5,688 nt of DNA from assembly GCA_028679775.1 (NCBI GenBank), contig JAJRAX010000032.1, positions 1 through 5,688 on the forward strand, given 5' to 3'. The notes under the pieces are model-generated. The model worked only from the letters and a program-made list of their open reading frames with translations. It was not told where the DNA came from and did not search any database. This stretch comes from Methanothrix sp. GTDB taxonomy: Archaea > Halobacteriota > Methanosarcinia > Methanotrichales > Methanotrichaceae. Positions within the stretch are counted from its first letter, which is position 1. Every line of letters begins with the position of its first letter. Positions 5,377 through 5,688 of this stretch are shown piece by piece. A program made the position numbers and the translations under genes.

Positions 5377-5688
5377 GGCACCCACGACCTGAATTACTTT
5401 AAAAGTCACGATCAGGAAGAATGTCAGGACCATTGGCGCTATAGCTAGATTCAGCATAGTTGAGAGACGCTTATTCCATCGCGTTGAAGCTGATAAGATT
5501 TCCGAAGCGCAGAGCAGAGCAATGAGGCAGATAACGCTTACAATGCTGATCTCGGATACACCAATAGTGGCGAACGTGCTAACCACCGAGGTAGTGCTCG
5601 CTGCACTCATTGTGCTCGCTGCACTCATTGTGCTCGCTGCACTCATTGTGCTCGCTGCACTCATTGTGCTCGCTGCACTCATTGTGCT
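5374..5688 (-). CDS. Small two-helix membrane protein with MSAAST repeats, partial
   Basis: The frame remains open to the window edge, so the true start is not seen. The conserved-looking core has two membrane helices: about residues 45-62 (ISIVSVICLIALLCASEIL, counted from the Met at 5682) and 77-98 (LNLAIAPMVLTFFLIVTFKV), joined by a polar loop SASTRWNKRLSTM. I recall similar small hypothetical membrane proteins in Methanosarcinales, of unknown function. Before the core lie at least five MSAAST hexapeptides and one degenerate TSVVST, encoded by an 18-base tandem repeat. Every repeat offers an ATG, so translation might start at any of them, and none has a good ribosome binding site. The ancestral start was probably near the core, with the repeat added later. 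The stop codon lies inside a hairpin (5357-5376). Confidence 0.65.
   Translation of the reverse strand, partial: STMSAASTMSAASTMSAASTMSAASTMSAASTTSVVSTFATIGVSEISIVSVICLIALLCASEILSASTRWNKRLSTMLNLAIAPMVLTFFLIVTFKVIQVVGA
5594..5688. repeat. 18-bp tandem repeat, at least 5 copies
   Basis: The unit GTGCTCGCTGCACTCATT repeats exactly at 5594, 5612, 5630, 5648 and 5666, with a partial sixth copy at 5684-5688 continuing past the window. Each unit is six codons (MSAAST) on the minus strand, so copy-number change keeps the frame. The first flank (5576-5593) is a diverged unit coding TSVVST. Confidence 0.95.

Noticed and set aside
5594..5688. Possible CRISPR array or iteron origin
   Set aside because: The 18-base units are directly adjacent without spacers and encode an in-frame hexapeptide, so a coding tandem repeat explains them.

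Overview
The window looks like chromosomal DNA of a methanogenic archaeon of the order Methanosarcinales, possibly a Methanothrix (Methanosaeta) relative. The reasons are a DUF1616 membrane protein of the type common in that group, secreted proteins crowded with N-glycosylation sequons (N-x-S/T), BRE/TATA-like archaeal promoters, one likely near-leaderless start, GGAGG/GGGG-type ribosome binding sites and GTG start use. This is inferred from recognised protein patterns; no rRNA or other marker is present.

Layout, left to right. Bases 1-134 carry no gene. A hypothetical soluble protein (135-530, minus) is divergent from a tiny hypothetical gene (630-773, plus), and the two share an AT-rich TATA region. 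A two-gene cell-surface operon follows on the minus strand. It consists of a secreted, two-domain beta-rich protein (1774-3075) and a DUF1616 protein (781-1773), whose GTG start directly abuts the upstream stop codon. A 174-base spacer (3100-3273) holds CTCTGTG-type short repeats and a near-perfect inverted repeat. Next comes a second secreted, sequon-rich protein (3274-4236, minus), divergent from a CPBP-family intramembrane metalloprotease (4374-5222, plus). After the protease, a spacer holds a strong minus-strand hairpin resembling the right end of an IS200/IS605-type element or an omegaRNA scaffold. The last gene (5374-5688, minus, incomplete at the window edge) encodes a small two-helix membrane protein with an N-terminal MSAAST hexapeptide repeat made by an 18-base tandem DNA repeat.

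How the genes may work together: four of the six genes encode envelope or secreted proteins. The DUF1616 protein and its coupled partner probably form one surface unit, both with domains outside the cell. The CPBP protease could process membrane proteins, but no substrate can be deduced. I see no CRISPR array, rRNA, tRNA or complete transposase. The features most worth a second look are the in-frame 18-base repeat, the G-U-paired hairpin at 5304-5323, the repeat-filled spacer at 3160-3257, and the overlooked small gene at 630-773.
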